From positions 62,001 through 126,000 of the forward strand of contig ML976779.1 of the NCBI GenBank assembly GCA_010015655.1: a DNA stretch of 64,000 nt, given 5' to 3'. The DNA comes from Bimuria novae-zelandiae CBS 107.79 (taxonomy: Eukaryota; Ascomycota; Dothideomycetes; Pleosporales; Didymosphaeriaceae). Numbering within the stretch: the first letter of the stretch is position 1; every line of letters begins with the position of its first letter. The notes under the pieces are model-generated. The model was not told the DNA's origin and did not search any database. It worked only from the letters and a program-made list of their open reading frames with translations. The translations under genes were made by a program, and so were the position numbers. Shown piece by piece: positions 21,966 through 30,812 of this stretch.

Positions 21966-22939
21966 GGTGTGTAGCAAGGAGTATGGGAGCGGGGTTTGGG
22001 GGTTCCGTGGGAGGGAGGGGTGTGTAGAATTTATTAGTACGATACCCAGGTACTTAAGGGTTTTGTTTATGTGGTGCGGTTTGGTTTTGCATACTGGGTG
22101 GTTATTGTCTTTCATATAGGAACTATCCGGTATGTCTCAGTCGTCCTACCTATGTTCTACTGCACAGAATACGTGTAAGTTCGTCTTTGAGCTTGAGACG
22201 CAGCTCAGCCATAGTAGAGACGATATCTTGGAATGGGAGGAGACCAGTGGCAGCGTTCTGTTGGCCTGTGAACAACTCGCTGTCGACTTAACGCCGCGCA
22301 CGAGTGCTGGGAGTAGCGTGATATGAATAGCGATTAAGGGTTGGCACGCGTAGTGAACAGCAGTAATATTACACTCCATTAGCGGTCGATATCAGCTCTC
22401 TTCGGGCTGATGTGAAGTAGCAATCTGTGTAACCATCACTATTGGTCGAAAAATACCCTGCGTCGAGATGAACCGAGCTTCGAACATCGCATCTTTCTGC
22501 GGCGTGACTGTATATGATTATCTTTGACTGAAGTATCTTCTTTACCTATTCCCACCCCCAAATTCAATCTATGAAGTAAAAATTACAGCACCTTTGTGTA
22601 TGCCATTAATTATTCTGTTTCCACTTCTAACCCCTGCTCAGCTGTCGCTGCAAATACTGCTTGAAATTTTAGGAGTCTTATAGGATACGGCTCCTGGTAA
22701 AGAAGCTATATTAAACTCACAGTGACATTTAGCGCGTGTAAACGTGTAGTCTGAGTTTATCTATTTAGGATGATCTACAGGGTCTCTTGGCGTGTGCTTA
22801 AGCAAGCTCTTGTAAAGAAAGCAATCGTAATTACTTAAGTGTACTAAACTTATCGTTTTACTTAGGTGTATGGGTCCCGTGTACAGCCCTTTTCTACCTT
22901 ATTCCGTGTCCCACTCTGCACTAATAAGAATGCCTTCTA
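21966..22939. other. Transition into AT-rich island
   Basis: Composition shifts from normal to AT-rich near 22500. Frames are short and overlapping (e.g. 22132-22326 plus strand, 22146-22379 minus strand) with no family match. Confidence 0.45.
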
Positions 22940-22967
22940 GGTAGCTGATCAAATCTTGTCACAAGAT

Positions 22968-25714
22968 CGTCTTCCTGAACTTCTTGAGCACCTGCTCGTG
23001 GCCTCTACATGAAGCCGCGTAGAGCGCGTTGCCGTCGTGTTTAGCCTGCGCGTTGACGTCGGCGCCCTTCTCGAGCAGCAGCTTCACAATCGCCTCGTGG
23101 CCTCTTACTGAAGCCGCCTAGAGTGCGTTACCGAATTCTCCACCTTGCGCGTTAACGTTGGCACCCTTGTTAATTAGTAGTTCTTCTATTAGATAATACC
23201 TATTCGTTACTATAAGGTAAAGTAAGGTTTAACTATTGCTATTTTTCTTTATTAATTTAGGTTTTCTCTCTTGTCCTTCAGGCATGAGCATAGCCTTTAG
23301 AGTAAGTGACAATCCGAATCGCGTAGCAAGATGTGCTCCTGTGCTGTCCTTAGGATATGCCTAGCTATAATCGCGGTACTTATACGTCGAAGCTAAGAGC
23401 ACCTGTGTAGCGCTTGAAACTAAGTAGCTATTAGAAAGAAAGAAATAGGCTAGCGTGCACGCATCGCTTTCCACCTTCGTAATATACTCTCTAATACTTA
23501 GTAGTATAATCTAAAAACTTGCTTTCCTAAAGTCTCTTTTTAAAGTTTTTATTAGAGGAGCAGCTACCTGTTTTAAATATATTAAATAATAGGTAAGTAA
23601 GGCATGTTAAGGTAATATGCAGCAGAGCCTTAGGGGCCTACGTATCTTTAATACGCTTAAAGTATTCTTGCGTAGTATAGTATATAAGATAGATAATAGC
23701 ACTTTTTTAAGCAATAACAACAAGGCTAGCATATACTAATAGCAGGTCCTCGAAGTTAGGCACGTTATTAGGATTAAGCTCCGCTTTGCCTGGCTCCACC
23801 GCTAGGGCATAGCACAACTTGGCCGAAGTAAGTAGCCTCCTTATATACATAATCTACGATAGAACTTTCTTAGCTAGTTTATAGTGCCTATCTAACTAGC
23901 TCTTATTTTGCTATAAAGCGTCTTTATATGCATTATTAAGCGCTGCTAAGTCTTTTAAGAGGTTAGCTAGTGTTATCTTAACCTTTCTTATTATTGTCTT
24001 GTCTAACAGAGAATCGATATATAAGCGAGCTAAAAGAAACCTAGAAATTTATACGTCTATAGCACGTCGCAGGCTAGATAAATTACTTACATGCTATCTA
24101 CTCTCTCTAGGATCTTCTCTTCCACCATTTCCTGCAGCGTAGAGTCATGCTAAATGTATTTTGGCAGTCGATACATCTAGCTAGCTATAAATTGTCTTAT
24201 ATCTTTATTGCTAGCCCGAATCTTAAGCCTCTCTACTTATTTAAGTTTAGTTTTAATTCTAGGTATAAGCCGCAAGGTAGTTATAACACGAATATCTTAT
24301 CTTACTTACAACTCTTAGAGTTTAGCTAAAAGCATATAGTAAGTACTATTACTATTTTAATACTTATCTAAAGTATTAATTATTATATAGATAGTAAAGT
24401 ACTTTATAACTACTTTATAAAGGGAGCTAAAAATCTTTTTAAGTAATGGTTTCGTGCCTTAATTAGCATACTACTTATATAGTCGTGCTACAGGCTTTGC
24501 TATTAATAGTTAACTCTACACGAGCTACTTAACGATAGCTGCTAGCATACTAGAGGCATCCTGCTCTTCCTGCGTTTTATAGTTGTAGTACACATACGTA
24601 GCTCTAACCGAGCTGCTCTGCGCAGAATTTAGGAGGTGGTTAATTGCAATTACAGCCACCATTGTCTTGCCGGCGCCAGGGATTCCTGGGCAGAAGAGAG
24701 TTCCCTTCGGCACACCGAGCCACCTTGCGAACTCGGGTGCATTAAGAAACCACTGACCTGTCCCCTGTTATCTGCGGCTCATGATGTCTGATTGCTGAGC
24801 GGGATAGTTGGTAGGCGAGAACTATTCTACGATCTTGCTGTGCCTTGCGTTGTCTTGGTTTTGCTGGATTGTAGTAACGTGCGATCGGACATGTTCGGTG
24901 CTGTCCTTGATTGCTTTTAGATGTTCACTTTGGTACGTAAGCATTGTTGCTCTGGGTAACTATTACTGGAGCTTACATTGGAGGTCCCTCAACTTCATTC
25001 AGTAGTCGCTTCATTGCACTAAGCCGACCTTCTCCATAAATAACTGGTAAGTAAATGCCGAAAATACCAATTAGACAATACGATTCGTCTTCTGCACGCA
25101 ATGTATGATGTTTTGCTGCCCACGAAAATCGCTCCGTCACGCTGTAGTTGGATGAATTCCTCTCCTCGAAGTACCTTAACAGGTATCCCTGTGATCTCAT
25201 GCAGTAACAAATCAAGAATGTCTTTGCTTGCAAGCAACTCCTCTTCCTTAGAGAAGAAGCCAACCAATTTTGGCGTAATTAATTCTTGCAGTGTCCAGCC
25301 TCGTGTAAACCATCTGCTCTGCCTGAAGGCTGGCTTCCATCTCCGGGATGATTCACCACCATCTGTCGCATACCTTGAAACATCCGAAAGGTAAACGTAG
25401 CACTTTTGGGCATTCTAGTACCAGCGGAACATAGAGTTGAGCGCTTCCGAGAGTTCAGCACTGCTAGACTTGTCGATGCAGCACGTGGCAACCCAGCAAT
25501 AATCCAGGCCGTCGCGCTGAGCTTGTCGTGCGCAGAAAAGTATCTTTTTATAGCCAGCCTTGTCCTTTCCGTTGCCAGCCAATAGGTCGTCGAAGGTCAC
25601 CTCGTGCCCATCCTGCCACGTATGCGAGAGGATTGCATACGGAGGAACATCATCACTAATCAAGTTTTCGGTCAAACCGGGACTACCATCAGGTGTGTAC
25701 TTCAGAAGTCGCAT
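22968..25714 (-). pseudogene. Broken HET-NACHT-ankyrin (fungal NLR) gene
   Basis: Reading leftward: an N-terminal HET domain (MRLLKYTPDGS, YAILSHTWQDGHEVTFDDLL, DYCWVATCCIDKSSSAELSEALNSMFRWY, then a TAG, then KCYVYLSDVS..RGWTLQELITPKLVGFF), a frame change near 25135-25150 before RFSWAAKHHTLRAEDESYCLIGIFG, a linker with in-frame TAG (at VE-stop-FSPTNYP) and TAA (SRR-stop-QGTGQWFL), a NACHT P-loop at about 24690-24650 (GIPGAGKTMVAVIAI), heavily decayed sequence, and ankyrin repeats at 23165-22968 (GHEAIVKLLLEKGADVNAQ) with another TAG (NAL-stop-AAS). Intact members of this class control cell death on non-self recognition. The listed stops fit CpA-to-TpA change. The 3' end is uncertain. Confidence 0.82.
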
Positions 25715-25788
25715 CGCGTCGCACAACGTAGGCGGGGCTCGTAGGCGGAAGTGGCAGCGGAAGATTGGCAAGCCTTATGTGGACCAGG

Positions 25789-26268
25789 TGTTACAAGGGC
25801 TTTTACGTACCTAAGCCTGATCCGGGTTAGGGGAGGATAGGTCAAGAGTAATATACCTTACGGATGTATTTAGTAGTTAAGAGCTTAAAATAATAATACT
25901 AGGTTTTATAAATAACCTAATTTTATAATAAACTATAGAATAACTAACTAGGAGATTTACTAATCTATTATAAAAAATATACTTATAGTATATTAAGTTA
26001 ACTTTAAGGAGTAGGAAAGGTATAAAGAAATTATTAAACTATATATTATTTATTTTAGTTCTTACTATTATTAGAATTACTATTATAGTTCTACTAAGAC
26101 CTTGTAGTCGCTAGGGACTTTTGCTTATGCGGGACTACCTTACGTAATTACTAACCTAAGCTGTCCCGCGCTTCTGTGTGTTCCTCTAGCGCGGTTATTC
26201 CGCTAATAATGACTTTCTTGGCGTAATTATCTAGTTCTATTATTCCCGTGGGATTCGTGATCGTAACA
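25789..26268 (-). mobile_element. Solo LTR with CCAGG target duplication
   Basis: A 480-bp sequence bounded by TGTTA (25789) and TAACA (26264-26268), the TG..CA form of LTRs, and flanked by identical 5-bp direct repeats CCAGG at 25784-25788 and 26269-26273. No internal retrotransposon genes are attached, so it is a solo LTR left after recombination. By similarity to the LTR at 28417-28863 I orient it leftward. It sits 75 bp upstream of the start codon of the broken HET-NACHT-ankyrin gene. The half nearest that gene is AT-rich and degraded, the other half is GC-normal. Confidence 0.8.
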
Positions 26269-26379
26269 CCAGGCTAGAAGGACGGACTACCGTGGCGGTT
26301 TAGCAAATGGGCCGGTTTGGCCTTTAGGCCACCCCCACTTTTTCCACCCCTTGCTTCACACTCTTATAACCCAACTAAT

Positions 26380-27154
26380 ATGGCTCCAATTAACGACACA
26401 ATTAAAGAAATTAAATTATATAAGTTAGCTAGAGGATAGTTATATAAAAAAATCGCGAAAAAATATAGTGTGCTACGTAAATTATTAAGGAGACTATACT
26501 AGGGCAAAAACACTCTAATAGAAGAGCAGAAACGTTAACGCAGAAAGATTAACCTATAATAAAAGTTAAAGCTTATAAGTTATATAAAGTAGCTTATAGC
26601 TTATTAGCTACTACCTATAAAAAATAATATAGAATTTTGCCTCTATAATTGCAAAAGAGCCTATTAGAAAGAGCTAGGTTACCTAATTTCTTAACTATTA
26701 TTTAATTACTATTATCCCCTACTAGGGTACTAGAATAGATAGCGTACGCTACTAAGCTAATTTAGGTAAATAAATATTAGCTATTCTTTTAACTACTTAT
26801 TAGGAAAATTAAGGAGTACGACTTAGAGTCTTATTATATATATAATATAGATAAGAAGGGTTTTCTTATTAAAGTTATTAAAATAAGTAAAAGGATCGTT
26901 AGTAAAATAATATAAGACTATAGGGAGGTTACAGCATCCCTTTAAAATAGAAATAAAGAGTAGATAACGCTACTCGCCTGCGTGTATAGTAATAGATTAG
27001 TGCTATTACTAGCTCTGTTATTTACAGCTACTAATAAGGGCCTTTAATTATTATAGGTAAATAATATTAAAGCTAAAAAACACAAGGTCTTTATTAGCTT
27101 ATCTCTAACTAAATAGACTAACAACAATATAGGGCTTGCATGGCTAGAGCAGAT
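26380..27154 (+). mobile_element. Decayed pogo/Fot1-type transposase
   Basis: Conceptual reading from the ATG at 26380 gives an N-terminal helix-turn-helix (INDTIKEIKLYKLARG, then a TAG, then LYKKIAKKYSV) and downstream pieces of a DDE transposase (YNIDKKGFLIKVIKISKRIVSK, then WITLLACVYS-like, FTATNKGL, HKVFISLSLTK, NNNIGLAWLEQ), the arrangement of Fot1/pogo elements of the Tc1/mariner superfamily. There are more than ten in-frame stops, mostly TAG in place of Trp or Gln, so the copy is dead. The reading is cut at 27154 in the middle of the catalytic domain by an LTR fragment. No clear terminal inverted repeats were found. Confidence 0.7.
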
Positions 27155-27405
27155 TGTTACAAAGGGCTATAAATACCTAGGCCTATTCAGGATGAGAGGA
27201 GGATAGGGTTAAGGATAAAGCGTCTTACGGATATTTAGTAGTTAAGAGCTAGGGATAATAATAAAATAGGTTATAAACAATTTAATTTTATAATAAACTA
27301 TAGAATAACTAACTAAGAGATTTACTAATCTATTATAGGAGATGTACTCGTAGTTATAAAAGTTAACTATAAAGAGTAGAAAGGTATAAAGAAATTATTA
27401 AACTA
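27155..27405 (-). mobile_element. LTR fragment inside the pogo relic
   Basis: Begins TGTTACAAAGGGC at 27155 and is alignable by eye over about 250 bp with the AT-rich half of the solo LTR at 25789 (shared blocks: ggataggg/ggatagg, acggatatttagtagttaagagct, tataataaactatagaataactaact, gtataaagaaattattaaacta). It ends abruptly where the next LTR begins (27406), so it looks truncated by that later insertion. Confidence 0.7.
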
Positions 27406-27849
27406 TGTTATAACCCAGGAACATCGGGACAAGCGAGCCTTATGACGGTACACGAGTCCCACCCAAGGATGACGTAATGTCACAGGCTGTCCCAGGTGCC
27501 AAGCTATGGGACACTGTGGGACCACGTGACCTGGGTCACGTGGCGTCCCAGGAATCCCAGGAGATCCCATAAGCACGAGGCATAAAATATTATAGGACTT
27601 TATAGGACAAGAAGAATATTTATATAAAGCAGTTTCCTATATTATACTCCTTATAGTTAACTTATATATCTTTTGTGCGAGTACGTTCTCCTATATAGAC
27701 TAATAGTTATCTTATTTATTATAAGATTAAATTATATAGCCACGCGCTAAGTTATTATATTAACTTATACTACTAAATAATCTATAAAGTACTACTTTAG
27801 CCTTACTACCCTAATCTGGATCGGACCAAGGTGTAAGCGCCTTATAACA
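27406..27849 (+). mobile_element. LTR, left arm of an inverted pair
   Basis: Runs from TGTTA (27406) to TAACA (27845-27849), 444 bp. The first 170 bp are GC-normal and contain a perfect palindrome with two CACGTG cores; the rest is AT-rich. From about 27640 on it matches the reverse complement of the LTR at 28417-28863 closely (e.g. gagtacgttctc, gataactattagt, ggaccaaggtgt). The first part differs between the two, as expected for diverged U3 regions of related elements. Confidence 0.7.
27522..27543. repeat. Perfect palindrome with twin E-boxes
   Basis: CCACGTGACC, a 2-bp centre, then GGTCACGTGG: a perfect 10+2+10 inverted repeat with a CACGTG core in each arm, inside the GC-normal half of the LTR at 27406. 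CACGTG is the site of basic helix-loop-helix factors; a role in retroelement transcription is conjecture. Confidence 0.8.
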
Positions 27850-28416
27850 TTTATTATCTCTTATAATTATTTTAGTATAGTATTTATATTAAAGGTTTAT
27901 AATATAAAAACATATATTATATATATTAATAGAGGCATAAAGTCTAAATTAAAAGGGTATATACTTTTACTAGTAATAAGGCTATTTTTTAACCTTTAAT
28001 AACTCTATAATTACTTTATATTAAACGTTTAAACTTTAACTATACATTAATAGCATTACATAGAACTTACATTTAGAATTACTAAGCTATAGGTATCTTA
28101 TATAAAAAGTTTTTTTCTGTTAGAGGAAAATTAGCGTATTTTTAATATTCTAAATATCTTAAGAATTAAAGAAGCTTTAGCTTAGTGATATAGAATATTA
28201 GTTCTATATAGGGCTGTTAATATATCGGAAAAATTTAAAGTTTATTATAAAGTAATTATAGAGTTATTAAAGTTCAAAAAATAGCTATTTTACTAATAAA
28301 AGTGTATACCCTTCTAATTTAGACTTTATGCCTCTATTAATATATATAATATATGTTTTTATATTATAAACCTTTAATATAAATACTATACTAAAATAAT
28401 TATAAGAGATAATAAA
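27850..28416. repeat. Inverted internal segment between two facing LTRs
   Basis: The bases following the left LTR (about 27850-28060) match the reverse complement of those preceding the right LTR (about 28210-28416), e.g. tttattatctcttataattattttagtatag and its complement. With the LTR parts this makes inverted arms of at least 400 bp around a spacer of about 150 bp. No protein is readable. Confidence 0.7.
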
Positions 28417-28863
28417 TGTTATAAGGCGCTCACACCTTGGTCCGATCTGGGTTAGAGCGGTAAGGTAGAAGTAGCACTTTATAGATTATTTAGTAGTATA
28501 AGTTAATATAATAACTTAGCCCGTGGCTATACAATCTAATCTTATAATAAATAAGATAACTATTAGTCTGTATAGAGAACGTACTCGTGCAGAAAATTTA
28601 TAAGTTAACTATAAAGAAGGAAATAATAATAAGAGAATTATTACACTATATACTAATCTGTTTCCTCCTCTGTATCTGGGTGATCCGAATCCCTTGGCGG
28701 ATCACCTCGATCCGGGGCCACTGTCGGATCGGGGTCACATGACCCTGGCTGATCTAAGCAGCCCCGCGAGTCCTCGCAGGCTAGCTGTAGTACAACGCCA
28801 TCCACCCCTCCCCGTTCACCTTTGGTTGTGGTGTCACAGTCCAGGTTCCTTGAGCTCGTAACA
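28417..28863 (-). mobile_element. LTR, right arm of an inverted pair
   Basis: Reading leftward it runs from TGTTA (28863) to TAACA (28417), 447 bp. Its outer half is GC-normal and has a hairpin at about 28679-28706 (GGTGATCCG, 10-bp loop, CGGATCACC); the inner half is AT-rich and pairs with the LTR at 27406-27849. No matching 5-bp target duplication flanks the pair as a whole (aacta on the left, ataaa on the right). Confidence 0.68.
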
Positions 28864-29259
28864 ATAAAAGAATATTACCTTAATATAAAGTTATAAGACT
28901 TTAAAGTTTATAATTTTCGTTAAATTTACTAGTAAAAAGGGTGTGCGTGACCTGACAGCGCGCACGACCTGCCAAGCTACGGTACATCCTATTGTCCTGG
29001 AGCATTGTGCAGTCTCGGAGTGAGACACGCACTTTTCGTACACAGGCATGTAGCAGCAAAGCATTTGATAAACGCAATCATTGGTAGATAGCTCATTTTC
29101 TATCCGCATTCAGGCTGTCGGTTGAACCCGAAAGCACTATGTGAAGCTCACTAGAGCTACTGTTGTGCTGGCTATTGAAGAGCACCCATTAGCCACACAG
29201 TGATACCGCTCATGAGCCGACCTTCCTGCAAATCCAATATCCGCAGCCACTTTTCCTGT
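28864..29259. other. Right border of the island
   Basis: Composition returns to normal near 28900. A 72-codon minus-strand frame (28891-29109) resembles nothing known. No feature seen. Confidence 0.45.
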
Positions 29260-29373
29260 TTAGCCTTGAGTCGCTCCCTCCTCCATGCCCAGCTCGTCAT
29301 CGGCCTTTCTCTCCTGACGTTCCTGTTCCTCATTCAATTTCTTGCCCAGCTCTAACTGCTGGAGTCCTTCCAC

Positions 29374-29882
29374 CTAAGGTTTCTTCTGTCTCTGCACCTT
29401 CTTCGCGTACTCGATCCAGTACTTCTGGGCTTTATCGGCCTCCTCGGTCACAGCGAGCATTTCTATTAGAACACTTATGTTAGCCTGGTTCATTGCGGAT
29501 AGCCCGAGGTGTAAGTGCACAACGTACCGGGCGACAAGGTCTTCTTGTCTTGTCGTAGGATAGACACTAGCTCGAAACGCCTTTCTTCGGGCGTAGGTGG
29601 GCCGAGCATGTCGAGGATATATTTAGAGATGACGGGATCCCTCATTCGTCGCATGAGGATTCCCTTGTCTCCCATCCAGGTCTTTTCCCAGTTTTTGTAG
29701 GCCTCCGGTGTGGCTTGGATCGCTTGTTCAGCAGAGGGTAAGGGGCGCAAGAAATCTTTGAGCCATGACAGATCTTCGGACTCGGGGTGCAAAGCTTCCA
29801 GGGCATCCTTCATGAGGTGCAGCGGCCCCAGCTTTATGATCCTGGCTTTTTCGAGCAAGCTCTTCGGTCGTAGGTCGGCCAT
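29374..29882 (-). CDS. Small unknown protein, perhaps truncated by a TAG
   Basis: Two exons (29882-29528, 29462-29374) with a 65-bp intron (GTACGT..AATAG), 147 residues. The protein is helical and charged (LRPKSLLEKARIIKLGPLHLMKDALEAL, WEKTWMGDKGILMRRMRD, then MLAVTEEADKAQKYWIEYAKKVQRQKKP). I do not recognise it. The reading ends at TAG 29376-29374, but the same frame continues with coding-like, Glu/Lys/Gln-rich sequence (VEGLQQLELGKKLNEEQERQERK..) to a TAA at 29262-29260, which would add 37 residues. The TAG could be CAG changed by one transition, as in the neighbouring island. Upstream in-frame ATG at 29939 is an alternative start. Confidence 0.5.
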
Positions 29883-30812
29883 CTTCGCGTTGGATTGACG
29901 GCCTGGTGGGCAAGTCAAAGACTTGGTGTTGAGGTTCAAGTGTCAGAGCTCGAGTGGTCAACGTAGGTTTAAGTAGAGATTTACGTGAGGTCCCGCGGGT
30001 ACCTAGGTAACAAGTGAAGGCGAGACCTGGGCTTGGCGTTCTCGCACCTGCCTTCACCGGTCGTTTTGCGCCTACCAGCTTTACATTTCGCCAGTGCCGG
30101 CCTTTCTGCGTTTGCTTGTTGTCGCGAAATTTTTGCTGCGCCCGCACACGCTGCCCGCTCAGAAAACCTGCTCTCTCCACTCGCATTCTACCTTTATCGA
30201 AATGGCCTTGAAGCCGTACAAGGTCAGCCTCTGGCTACCGCAATTGCAAGCCTTCTCTTCAAACAGTGCGCCAGCTTCCGCGATTCAGTACGAGGTCAAC
30301 CTCTGGCTACCTCCTTTGCGAGCCCCATTATCGACATGGCGCACCGTCTACTTATATTCCTCTCATTTCATGAGTAAAAATTAATCTCTACATTTCTTGC
30401 GCCTATGTGAAGTATGATCTTGTGAATATATCTCACTGTACTAAAGCAATCGTACGGACCTCAGAAATGAAAACATCTAAGAAGAAGTGAAAATAGCCAA
30501 CGTATTCAAGAATGAATATCACCTTGTTACTCCAGGATAAGCAATATAGAGAGAAGCTGCATGTAGCAAACTGTCCGAAGGAGGAAGAGATGAAGTCGGC
30601 GGCTTTAACGGCCCTACCCGCGCCAAGCCCACGCTATCCTTGACGTGGGGAACCCTCACGTCACGTCCAGTCCAGAACATTGGGATTCGCCCCTCCTGCA
30701 TTTAACTTTACATACGATCAAAACATCCCGACCCTCATTCACAGTCAGCCACCACCATTTACACATGTTTTTACTCTGCAGGATTCTATAGCTTGGGACA
30801 CAAATGTAGACC
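29883..30812. other. Intergenic, with a short tandem duplication
   Basis: No secure gene. A 60-codon plus-strand frame starting at ATG 30202 (MALKPYKVSLWLPQLQAFSS..) covers an imperfect 72-bp tandem duplication described separately. The right end contains the F-box gene promoter. Confidence 0.4.
30216..30359 (+). repeat. Imperfect 72-bp tandem duplication
   Basis: Sequence from gtacaaggtcagcctctggctacc (30216) recurs at 30288 as gtacgaggtcaacctctggctacc, a 72-bp period, with the match fading after about 37 bp. In the small frame starting at 30202 it encodes YKVSLWLPQLQA and YEVNLWLPPLRA; 72 is a multiple of three so the frame is kept. Coding status is unknown. Confidence 0.6.

Larger units (their letters stand above)
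22500..28890. other. AT-rich, RIP-like transposon island
   Basis: A 6.4-kb block, largely made of TA-rich sequence, that breaks sharply with both flanks. Coding relics inside (NLR, pogo transposase) keep recognisable peptides but carry many TAG/TAA codons explained by single C-to-T changes at CpA (CAG or CAA to TAG or TAA; TGG to TAG by the same change on the other strand). That is the mark of RIP, known from Neurospora and many Pezizomycotina. Short GC-normal patches remain at 26140-26360, 27415-27580 and 28670-28860, inside LTRs or transposon leader. Confidence 0.75.

Noticed and set aside
27406..28863. A complete LTR retrotransposon
   Set aside because: The two LTRs are inverted, not direct, and only about 570 bp of non-coding sequence lies between them.
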